From contig JAPYMA010000312.1 in NCBI GenBank assembly GCA_035041965.1, forward strand, positions 1-64,000: a DNA stretch of 64,000 nucleotides, in the 5' to 3' direction. How positions within the stretch are numbered: the first letter of the stretch is position 1; every line of letters begins with the position of its first letter. The notes under the pieces were generated by a model. That model ran no database searches. It was not told the origin of the DNA and saw nothing but the letters and a program-made list of their open reading frames with translations. This document shows positions 1 through 11,100 of the stretch, one piece after another. Origin of the DNA: Anisakis pegreffii (lineage: Eukaryota > Nematoda > Chromadorea > Rhabditida > Anisakidae). The position numbers and the translations under genes are program-made.

Positions 1-499
1 AATATTTTTGCGTGAATTTTTGAATTTGAACAATTTTTTTCGGCATTTTTCATATGCGTATCAATCGAAAGTGCAAAACTAATAAGAAAGCGTTCATTTC
101 AAAATAACTGAAATGCGGCAAAAGACGAAGTACTGAAGGAGAATGAGCACTCGAAAATATGAAATCAAGCGTAGAACTGAAACTGGAAATATGTTATAGG
201 CGGATGACTGGATGACTAAGAAATGATCACGACATGCGAATATAAGGCGCATTCGTGCGGATCATCTCCAGAACAATTCAATGACACAATCAAAGGATAT
301 TGCTCAAACATGAGAAGACAAACGATTTTTTCTGCGATTTTACATTTTTCTGAATTTTTGGCTCTTGAGAATTTTCGATATTTTGACAATTGTTTCGTAT
401 GTTTTCGATTATTTTTCAGCCGAAACCAAACTGAGGCATCGAAAGCGACTCAATCAGAGACGAGTTTTAACAGAACAATGCGATTGCGATTCTGATGAA

Positions 500-1100
500 A
501 TGCGATTTTAGAGAAGACGATTTTAATGAGACTTTGCAAATTAATCGCTTTTTCTAAAATATTTTTCGCTATTTTGGGATTTTTTTGGGTTTTATATTTT
601 GCGATTTTTTTGGATTTTCTATTTTTTGGACAAACACATGACATTAAAAATAATCCGAAAGTAAATTATGAGCAAAATGAAGCGTAAATGCGCATGAATT
701 CAGAAAATCAAAACAAACATTCGATGAACAATAAATTATAGCAAAGAATGAGAAAAATTTTTTTTGATTTTATAATTTTGAAAATTTCTAGGGATTTTTC
801 GATTTTTAATGATTTTTTTGGGATTTTTCTTTTTTTTTGAAGAAACACATTATAATGAAAATAGTGCAGCAATAAATTATGAGCAAGTGAAACACGAATA
901 AGCAAAACAAACATTCAATAAACAATGAATCAAATGAAAACAAACATTCAATAAACAATGAAGTATAGAAGAGAATAAGAAGAAAATTTTTTTAATTTTA
1001 AAATTTTGTGAATTTTTACGATTTTTTGATTTTGTGATTTTTTTGGATTTTCTATTTTTTTTCAAAAGTATCAAAACACAATAAATACGAAAGTCAAAAC
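500..1100. repeat. T-rich degenerate tandem repeat, about 200-bp unit
   Basis: About three imperfect copies are visible. Each has a T-rich block containing GATTTTTTTGGATTTTCTATT-like text, followed by an A-rich block with AACATTCRATRAACAAT and AATTATGAGCAA. The copies begin near 500, 714 and 943. Short reading frames across it are low-complexity and antisense to each other, so I do not call genes. Positions 1-500 are AT-rich with no gene that I can support. Confidence 0.6.
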
Positions 1101-1179
1101 ATTTTTGAAGAATAAGAAAACAACATTCGAAAAGACAACATTTTTAATCGAAATGCGAAATATTTTAAACTAAATTAAA

Positions 1180-1540
1180 ACGATGAAAAGAAAGAGCCGG
1201 CCTGACGAGGGTGACAAATGGCGAGAGCATGGCAACTGTTATCGGTCGGTTCCAGTCGAAAACCATTGTGGAACCATCATCAACCTAATAAAATTACACT
1301 CACAAAATTAAATCACTCACACACTCAATTATCACTCACTCCATTCACTCGTCATACACTCATAAATAATCACATTCACAAACACAATCACACATTAAAA
1401 ATCACACAAATCTCACAAGTAAAAAACATCCACACTCACAAAATCCCACAATAGCAATCAAAATAATCACACAAACACTCAATTGAAATCACACTCACAC
1501 AAATGTTAGTACACACAAATCAGCTGAAATATTATTATAA
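1180..1540. other. GC-rich patch followed by CACTCAC-rich simple sequence
   Basis: A short GC-rich stretch (about 1190-1280) is followed by A-rich sequence full of CACTCAC and CACACA words up to about 1520. A similar CACTCAC-rich tract lies at about 7740-8080, next to another GC-rich patch (8090-8160). The plus-strand frame from 1218 is a product of this simple sequence and I do not call it a gene. Confidence 0.5.
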
Positions 1541-1564
1541 CAAGTTAACATTAATTAATAATAT

Positions 1565-1715
1565 TAGTAAGGAGGCCGAGTCAATGAAACCGCCGCGAAG
1601 CGCGGAGGAAGGAAAGACCCGGCTGGCACCCTGGGGGGCTTGAGGGTAGGGGGGAAGGGGGCAGGCCCGGCTAACCTACCACTAGTGACTGGCAGCGACC
1701 GAGGAAACCCGATAA
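1565..1715 (+). repeat. GC-rich sequence with an inverted relative at 7580-7730
   Basis: Read on the plus strand this segment resembles the minus strand of about 7580-7730. Both carry a GGAGG..AAGACCC block, CTGGC, runs of G, and then GCTARCCTRC..CTAGTG..CTGG in the same order. The match is interrupted by small gaps. The minus-strand relative lies just upstream of the first clear exon of the zinc-finger gene, so this could be a related exon, a promoter copy or the end of a mobile unit. Confidence 0.5.
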
Positions 1716-4551
1716 TTTTATCATCTAAATCTCGAATTTGCATCCTATGTCAATTTCGATCGCCCCCAAAAATGTTCATCTCAAGCCGGAAAGTTAATAT
1801 AAAGTTAATCAAAAAATTAGTGGAAGTTAATGTATATGCGTGAGTTAAACACTCACGTCACATCCCCTCTAGTTAGGTGACTTATCTTATGGGTTGGGTC
1901 GTTGTGATAAGGGTAAGTAATCCCGGGTGAGGTATGAAGTAAGGTGAGCTGGGGAGTCGTGAGGGTTCAGCTGCGAGATCGGCTGGTTGGAGTTAGTTCA
2001 GATGATTAGATGATCCATTGTTTCTTCAGCCGTTGTTACGATGAAGCGAGGTTGTTGACGATGTAAGTTGATTTCGACACAGTTATTATCATTACAATGA
2101 ACAAAAGATCCCACCAGAAAGTACCCAACCACCTATATCAACCTTATCAGAGCACTTTCTTTCTTCTCAGAATTAATTAAACAATATCTCAACGTCTCAA
2201 TTACCTTCTGAATCACAATATACTTGCACTAACTCCAGTCATCTGGCAATCTCATTATTCATTTGGATATACTAATATTAATAATTATCTGTGAGCGAGC
2301 TTACATTGATTATTGCATAAAAAGGTATGTTATCAAAAGAAACAACTTAACATATTATATATGAAGTCAAGATTTAACTAAAATACAGTTCAGCATATGC
2401 AACGACATAAGAGATATACAATAAAATATATACAATAAATTTTTTATGAATATTTTTGAATTATTTTTTCATGTTTTTATTTTTATTTTTCGTTCTTGTT
2501 TTATTTTATTTTTTGTTTTTTTGTTTTATTTAATTTTTTTTATTTTTGTTTTTTGATTTATTTTTTTGATTTATTATTTATCTATTTTTTTATTTTTTTT
2601 TATTTTTTAAATTTTTATTAGTTTTTTGATTGATATTTTTTATATTTTTATTGTTTTTTTGATTTTTTTTCTGATTTTTTTCTTTTTTTCATATGTATGA
2701 TAATGCATGCATGGAGCATCCTCTAATGAAAAAAATAAATCAATAGAGGAAAGACGCGAGATTTGAAATATGTCCTCTCTTATCACCTAATAGAAGATTT
2801 CATGATCATTCAATCCATTTTTTTCATCACTCAAATCGGCCTTAATCCTTGCGACTGAGGTTATTATTAACAAAAGTGGCCAGTCATCACAAATCGCTCC
2901 CTAACCCTCGTTGACTAATCCAGTCTCTCCTTTTTTTGGCCAGTCCATCCTGACCCTCAATGCTCGAACCGCAAGTGCATTTATTGCTTTTCTGATCTTT
3001 TATGTAACATTGTTGTTGCTTATTCAGCAACACGGGGGAAAACCCCGTCCTTAATTTTTTTAAATACAAATAACCCGTTGTCCTCAACCCATCTACCTAG
3101 TGAATGACCAACCCTAACCCTCAGCGCCAATGAAGGTGTTCAGCCATTCAACAGATCAATATCTGGCTGACTAAATATTTGTAATAACAACATTGTCACC
3201 TTCATATCCGGCGCTTGGGAGCTGGCATTTCCGCCCTATGACTCCCATTCTCTGATGGAAAAAAGCCCAAAATATACTCTTTAAGGATTTAGATGGGCAT
3301 TTGGTCATTCATTGCATTCGTCATTACAGCTCACTATGTTATTATGTGGATGAACCCGTAACTATTTCACTTTCCTTGACCCACAATGGCCAAAACTCCC
3401 TCAGCGCAAGACTATTTCAGTTGATTTAAAATTTAAGGCCCGTACGCAGCGATGCAATTGTAACTGTGTGATTTCTTCAATCTTAAAAGAAAGGGATGAA
3501 CTCTGAGGATTGGGATTTTTTGTATTCTTTTGATCAATGAAATATCCTCAAGGATATTTTGGGTGCTTCTTCAAAAGTTCGGAATGAATATATGAATTCT
3601 CAGAGCACCATATGAACAAAAACAGTCTATGGATATGCTTGTGACATAGGGTGATAAGAGAGGTTAATAATGATGGAAGCCTAGCACAAAATGCTAATGA
3701 GAAATTAATATTGAAAGGCTAACAAATTATCAATGCATCCTAGACTGCCCGATGCGATATTTTTTTCAATTACATAGGAACAATAAGAAAGTAAAGAAAT
3801 GAGATGGAGACACGAATAATAATATAAATAACGGTAACAATACATATGATGATCGAGACAAAAAAATTTGCAAAAGGGATAATAATGATAATGAAAAAAA
3901 TAATAACGAATTATAAATGTGATGTAAGCTCGCTCACTTTTGAAAATTGAAGTATATCATCGCTACTATCTAAATGAATTCTGAAGACAGATTTTCTTCT
4001 ACTCAACTTTTGGTATATCTATCAAATTAAATAAAAGTAAACTCATATTTCCGGTGGGATAAATAATAGAACCGCATTGATCGCATTGCCGATATGGTGT
4101 TGTTGTTGTGTTAATTGTTGATTGACGATTGTGATGTTAACGAGTTGATATTTGTAAGTTGTTGTGATGATAGTGGCGTTACTTTTAGTTGAGTCGTAAT
4201 TGTTAATAAGGCCGTTGATTCATGTTGACTGAAGGAAGTCATATTATTACTGATAACGGTAACAATGAAATGAATACTAGTCATAATATTATTGATAAGA
4301 CTGCGAATAGCAACAGATACTGATTATGAGAAAGGTTTCATACAGAGGTTTCTTCATTAACTTATTATATTCTCAAGTGATGAATTGCGCAAAGCATATT
4401 ATAAGCAACCTAAGATATTGAATGTTTCAATAATAAATACTGCCTTACTTTTTTGATGAGTTCGTTGTTGTTGTGGAGCCATTTGTTATTTATTGCTGTT
4501 AATTGTTGTTGTTAGTTGAAGTTAATCCATTGTTATGTCGATGTTATGTTG
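1716..4551. other. Intergenic, no gene seen
   Basis: This is AT-rich sequence. A T-homopolymer-rich low-complexity stretch covers about 2440-2700. A small GC hairpin with arms GGGG and CCCC occurs near 3031-3049. Short frames, such as the minus-strand one at 2887-3087, have no recognisable content. The word GTTAG recurs on the plus strand, as it does in the neighbouring gene. Confidence 0.4.
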
Positions 4552-7549
4552 TTAGATCGTTCGTCTTCGTTTCCCGACACCCGTCGCCGGCTGGACCGTG
4601 GCGGTGTCTCCGGGTACCGCAAAATAGGACGTATCACGGCCCAGCTCCCGGAGGCGTTTGATGGATTGCCTCCGTGCCCCGATGATGTTACGTGGGGCTG
4701 CCACGCACCTCTCCTGGCGATGTGAGTGCATTCGTATTGTTAGTTGTTCCGGTGTGAGGTCGCGTGGCACGGCGACGTTGTTCCCGCACCACGTACAAAA
4801 GGCTGAAATTTAGTTTGCGTTGATTCCGGCAATGTGCTAATGCTTCCTCGCAGATTTATGCCTGTGATACAGTGCGATATCGCATAATTTTTCATACACC
4901 CTTACAGGCATTTCGATCGTTACTGACGAAATCAAGCCATATTTCAGTGAACGTAATGGAATCTTTATCATCGATCAATCGCTGTTATCAATCAGTTAGG
5001 CGAAAATGAATGCAGTTTAATCAACGAAGCGATGAAAAAATTTAAGGTAAGTGAATTGAATCTAACAAAATAAAGCAATGACTCAGGACTTACTGTTAGT
5101 ATTGTGACAGGCGGCCCTATGTACGTGGACTTTCCAGGCGGCCACCGTTGCGAAAGGGTTGGCGCGCCTGGCGCAGCCTGGCAGCTGGCAATCTGAAATT
5201 ACTCATTGATAAGATAAGATTATAGTCACATGATCGTTATCAAGAGTATCATCATATGATCACTCAAATGATAAAGTTTTGCGATGATCTAATAACATTC
5301 AGTTAAGATTATGAACGGAAAGAAATGCATTTACATCGAAATACTTACAGACTAGGTTATTATGCACCGTGTAGGGCGGGGTTAGTGGCGTAGCCAGCTC
5401 GGCCGCGAGTTCAGGGGGAAGAGTTGAGAAGTTAGTGGCCCTGAACTCTTGCGGGCGGTGTCGGGTTGTTAGTGCCTCACGTCGCGGATGTCTGCTGAAA
5501 TCATCCAATCGAATTATAAATGATTCTGCTTTTCTCAAAACCCATCAAACTCAAACATTTATAAAATGAAATTTCAACTATCATCTTTAGAAACTCGATT
5601 CTGTGGCAAAAATGAAATTTTCCAAAAAATATTTCAATTGAAAATTAAGAAGAAGAATTCAAAAAAAAGAAAAACTCACAATGAGTAAGGGCAGTTAGAT
5701 GGGGAGTGAGTTGAAGTGTTAGTCGATGATGATGACGGTGAAGTTGGTGGTGAGAGGTTAGTTGGTGAGGCGATTGGTGAGTTGTAGTTATTTGCTTCAT
5801 CCGGACGTGAGGGTTTTGGTGAGTGATGGTTAGAAGAATCCTGAAAATAGATGGGAATCATATGGGATCAATAGAATTGAGAAAGAATTAATTTTATGTT
5901 GATCACTCGATTTGAATCACAAATTATTCCAACCAATCAAATGTTCCTTGCAACAGATATTTGTTAAAACTTATTTTTACGGATATTTCGCGTTGCACTA
6001 TTTATTATTATTATTATTAATATTATTATCATCATTATCACAGTGAATATTTTTAGACTGCGATTCTCAGAGATTATTATTGAAAAAATTTGAAAACATA
6101 AGATACAAGGATTTGCAGTTGTTCACTTACATCGTTAGTAACCATTTTCCAATCCCATTTTTTCAGCATACGCGATGCCCACAATGCTCTTGCGGGCTTT
6201 TTTGTTATTTTTGGGAGTAAGTCGATAGTGTTAGTTCCCTGAAGATGATCATTATAATTAGTAATACTGCTATTGATTTTCCATATCTTTCCTATAGTTG
6301 GCTATCATTGATGTTATTATTCTCATTAGGATAACTAGCTATTGAAGATGGGATTCTGATTCCATACGATGTTACCCTAATAAATATAAGATTCCGAATA
6401 TTCTGAATATTTCGTGTGGAATTATCATTAGTATCAGTACTTTTACTATTATCATTATTGTCACGCATAACATTTTCAGACCGTAATCCTCAAAGTTTAT
6501 TATTGAAAGAATTTAAAAATATAAGATACAAGGATTTGTAGTTGTCCACTTACGTCAGTATATATTATTTTTGGATCCCGCTTTTTGAGCATTAGTGAAG
6601 CCCATGAAACTCTTGCGGGCTTTTTCTGTGGTGGCTCGTTAGTTGTCTGAAGATGATCATTATTATTGATTGTTATTTCACTTTGATTATCATTATCATT
6701 TTTGTCATTGTTCGGATACATTTCTTATTATTATCATCATCTGCTGTATCGTGGCATTGAAAAATTCGATCACTCTACGAACAATCTTTTTAACACGACT
6801 CAATGTTTCATATTCGGTATGGAAATTGAATTTGGAAGGTTTCATTGAGATCGCAATTCAATCATTTGATAAGATATTTCGCATACTCACGTTAGTTGTG
6901 TTAAGAGCCACAAAGGCTCCGTTAAATTCTGCCGCCTCCAGAAGTTTGCGGCCTTTTCCGTATATTTTTGCTGGTGCCCCCGAATGGAGGGAGTGCACCA
7001 GCAACATCACATCATTCATTTGGCAGAATGCCTCTGCCAATCGTTCCTGGGCTAGGCCCTGATTGGCCAGCCTTACTGAAATAATAAAAATTACTCGATA
7101 AATGTTATAACAATATGGACAGTCAAATTTTCTCCTCTATATCCTATGTCTACTGTTACGGTTCACTAATTGTTTGTTTTAAAATTATCTTTCTAAATGT
7201 TAATATTTACTGATTTTGTCGAATTGATCAATGATTTTATAGATCGATAATATTCAATGATGCATTCGATTCAACATGCGATTTCTTTGATAAAATCTCC
7301 AGCGAATCGCTCGCAATCATTACTTATTGAATCATTATAGTTAATATGTCTATTTAAATGATCAATTGTATCGTGATAATAATTGTTGTATCGCATAATA
7401 ATGATTGTATTGTATTATGGTAACTCTTATTGTCAATTCTGTCATTATCACTCATCGAAATAAAATAATTGATCAAAAATCTGATACTCACCGATGGTTT
7501 CTCTAACGAAACCAGGGAAAGAATCGTGCCAGACTTTCCCAGCACGCCC
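4552..7549 (-). CDS. Unrecognised multi-exon gene with duplicated exon pair and two zinc-finger-like modules (5' end not found)
   Basis: Exons (minus, 5' to 3'): about 7548-7492 (start unclear), 7075-6891, 6646-6554, 6238-6131, 5840-5680, 5494-5349, 5192-5094, 4802-4552 (TAA). Every junction is GT..AG and phases close across all seven introns, so I trust the model from 7075 down. The first complete exon looks helical (RLANQGLAQERLAEAFCQMN). Exons 3 and 4 encode related peptides sharing KKPAR..WAS.MLKK. Exon 5 is rich in Ser, Pro, Thr and Asn. Exon 7 has C-x4-C-x15-H-x-H-x3-C, and exon 8 has C-x2-C-x19-H-x-H-x4-C, both ending HxHR..C, like a tandem zinc finger; the tail is basic and ends KRRRTI. 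Exons are GC-richer than the introns. No family is recognised; a nucleic-acid-binding role is only inferred. It could be a host gene or a domesticated or intron-bearing mobile-element gene. Confidence 0.68.
6131..6646 (-). repeat. Tandem duplication of one exon with flanking intron
   Basis: Exon 6646-6554 (31 codons) and exon 6238-6131 (36 codons) share their acceptor context (ATCTTCAG on the minus strand), the core KKPAR..WAS.MLKK and an ending in T-(N)-D before GTAAGT. Downstream intron sequence is also shared: the plus-strand block with ATAAGATACAAGGATTTG occurs at about 6098-6118 and 6518-6538. The duplicated unit is therefore about 420 bp. Both exons are phase 0 at both ends. Confidence 0.8.
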
Positions 7550-7579
7550 TCACGTACTCCTCGATCCGGCTTAATGCCG

Positions 7580-8165
7580 GTATGATCTCGAACACGACCA
7601 GCACTAGCAGCAGGCTAGCGCAGGGCGTCCCCCCACCCCTCGTTCCCCTAAAAACCCCTTGAAAGGGGCCAGTTCGGGGTCTTCACCCCCTCGCGCCTCC
7701 TTTTGAGGGTTCGGCGGCCCTCCGTTTTATATTTTTTTCAAATTAAAAAAAATAAACAATAAAAATCAAAATAAGAAACAAACACACTCAATCAAAAAAA
7801 ATCACAATAATAACAACTAATAAAAACAAATACACTCACACTAATAATAATAATAATAATAATAATCACAACACACTCACTCAATATCAATAATATTCTC
7901 ACTCACAAATTATTAAACACACACAATCACACAAAATCACTCAAAATAATTAATAATAACACTCACACACAAATTTTAAAAAAAACAACAATTAAAAAAG
8001 TTTAAACACACCACACAGAAATACTCAAATTAATTAAAACACACGCACACACAACCACACACACAAAATTCACACAAAATTTAAAAAATCCCTCGGCTAC
8101 GAAAAAACCGTCGGTCGATTCACTGGTCTCGCCCGCGGCCACCAAACTCTGAAATATGGGCTTTT
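7580..8165. other. GC-rich islands either side of CACTCAC-rich tract
   Basis: The GC-rich sequence 7560-7730 is the inverted relative of 1565-1715. An A-rich tract with CACTCAC, (AAT)n and CACACA follows to about 8080, then a second GC-rich island at 8090-8160. On the minus strand 8149-8100 is open after a TTTCAG acceptor-like site and could be an upstream exon of the zinc-finger gene, but I could not join it in frame. Confidence 0.35.
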
Positions 8166-11100
8166 GTCAGGAACAGACGTGATAATCATGAGATGAAGTA
8201 AAGTTATCATGGAATTCATAGGTAAGTGGATAAATGAATGAAGTAAAGTAAACGAATAGCAATCGAAAATGATTGAACATCATCAGGCAAAATCAGTAAC
8301 GAGTGGAAGATAGAATTCATCCGGGAATCCTCTTTGAGGATTCAGAACGCTATGCGGCGAGAGCCTCTTCTGGTTGTGAGCACGAGCGATTTATTCAAGG
8401 AAAATGATGCACGGTGATATCTTCGAAATCAAGCAAGTTTCCTTTCAAGAATATGATAGACACTGCGATATCTAAGTTCACGAAGCGCTCTTTATTTCCG
8501 TATCTGTCATGAAGATAAATGAAGGGAATCGAAATGGACCGAGACTGATGTGATTAAGATTTTGTTGCAGTTCTGGAATGTTAGATCGCAAGAATCTTTG
8601 TGAGGATAACAAGGCTATTTCTTCAAAAGCAAGCGATTCATTCCAGGAATCCATTTTTACGGAATCGTTCTGTCACGGAAAGTTATACTCTCATACTCTT
8701 ACAGAGGTCGAATGTGAGCAATGTCATTTTCATGATATCTGACATTCAAGATCAAGGTATTGTAATCATGCACTAGACAATCGCAATGAAATGTAAGCTT
8801 CTGTTATGATGAGCAGTTGTGCGATTCATGGGATTTCAAGCAATAATACTTCATCGAATTAAAAACAGAGAATGGTGCGTTCGGACCGCTTAATTTTGAT
8901 GTTAATGAAGTCGCGCTGTATGTGTTTGAAAGATTCTCTGGGAAAATTAAACTCCTAAAGTGATAGCGAAGCCAGAGGACTAATGTAAAAAGAATTCGAG
9001 TTTCAACAGTGAAGGAATCGAACAATTTCTGCAAGGACATGAATCAGGTAATATTTCTCACATTCTGTCATTTTTGAGATGCTTTCAAAGCGATGTTGGC
9101 ATTCTCATGCGCATTCTTAATCAATTTGATGAAAGCTTACACGCAGTCAATTCGTTGATTAACTCGCAAAATTATCTAGATTCAGAATTTTCCAAGAATT
9201 TAGGAACGCCTCATATATTACGCGTTTTCATCTGCTTGCAAACATCTTATTGAGTCAATAAATTGCGTAAGGAATGAAAGGAAGCGGAACAAGCCACTCA
9301 TGAAACGATTTGGCTATCACAAGCGTTAAATTCAAAGTGTTTCACCAATTTCTAAGCTGACCAAAGATTGCTGAACGTGAATCTTGGAGTATCTTAATGT
9401 TTCAATTCTCTCATTTGTAAACTGCAAATGGTGCTCAATGCAAATGATCCCTCAATTCTCAATGCTTTCAAAATTTGAAATTCAAAATTTGACAATCATT
9501 TTAATGTGATGTTTTGTACAACGAATTTTAAAGCTAAAAGGAATTAAGTCCAGCTTTGAGAAGATTAATCCATTTTTACGGAACTGTTCCACAACGAAAA
9601 GTTATATTCTCATACACTCTTAGAGAGATCGCACGTGAGCAATGGACTTTCTATGATTATGGCAGAATACTTTATCACCGCTCAAGTCTCAAAAATCGCT
9701 CGTAAGTTCGATTTGAGATGAAATAAGAGAAAACGCGCACGAAGGATTTGAATACAGTTGCTTTCGGATGGATGTAATGAGAGCATTTCAGACGAGGTTA
9801 CGTTTGTTATAATCAAGCATCTGTATTGTTGTTAATCAGATGAATATACTGCCAATGATGCTTTGTGGAAAGAGTATCGATGGGTATGGCGCAGAAGACA
9901 ACAAATTGAGACATTCAACGTTCAAGGCAAAATTTAAAAAATAGATGCATGCATAAATAAATTGAAACAAATGAATTGAAATAGCATCAAAAACTCACAT
10001 TATTGGCGCTTTTTCGTTGCTTTACCAGATATTTCTGGTCTTCAGCTGGCGATGGCTGTTGTTACCTGAAGTATAAATGATTATAATTGAGCGAATCATC
10101 ACATAAGAAAATCTTAGATCGGGGAAGTTCAGAAAAATCAACGTTGTTTTCATCATGCCTGATGTATTACTTCCGGTTTCAAAACGCCTTGACGAAAAGA
10201 ATTCTAATCTGCGAAGTGGATCGCTCAGTTCGTTTTGCGGAACTTTTGCTAATGATTATGATCCACATTCGAGTGAAATAAAATAATCCGTTTTGAATTA
10301 TTTATTTCTGTTTCAAAAACCGTCAATACCAATTGTTCGCTTGTACTTAAGGATTTATCAGGAAAACTGGTCATTCCTAAAGAAAAAGCTTTCAATTAAA
10401 CTGAGTAACTGAATGAGTCTATTCATGAAAATGTCACTCAAAACATAAATGTTTATGAATTTATTTATTGCAGCATAATAAATCAGTTCAATTGTGTTCA
10501 CAAAAACAACGTAATTATCATAATTCAAGCATAATAATCACAATTTGTATTACTTTCAAATCGACACTCAATATGTTTCGCCAACTGGTACTGACGTAAA
10601 GCCAGATCTGAAATTCAACTCAATGAGATAGGTGAATGAGCATTTTTTATGCTGGCTTTTTCTCCGCCGATCATGTTGTCAGAGAAATTCAATAACTGAA
10701 TACAATTTTAGCCAAAGCCGAGGTTCTAGCGAGTCCTCCAATACTCGGCAGTTCCGAAGAACAACATAAGAATAGTAGAAAATAGGAAACTGAATAAATG
10801 AAATAACTGATCAAAAGTAAGTTCCAAACATACGAGGAATTGATAATTTCTGACGAAGACTCAGTTCAAAATGTGTTCTATTCAAGAACACACGAGATCA
10901 CACACGGGAGTTGTTGTGAATTCTACGGAATCAACAGGTAGATGGTATTCCTGTTGATGTAAACAAACCTGAAAGTGAACGTATTTAGCCAAACCCGAGG
11001 TTCCACTGAGTCTTCCAATACTCAGCAGAATATCAACGAATATGATTCCTCTCGACAGAGATTCTGCTGGTAGCAGAAAATATTGAGAAATGAAGTTGAA

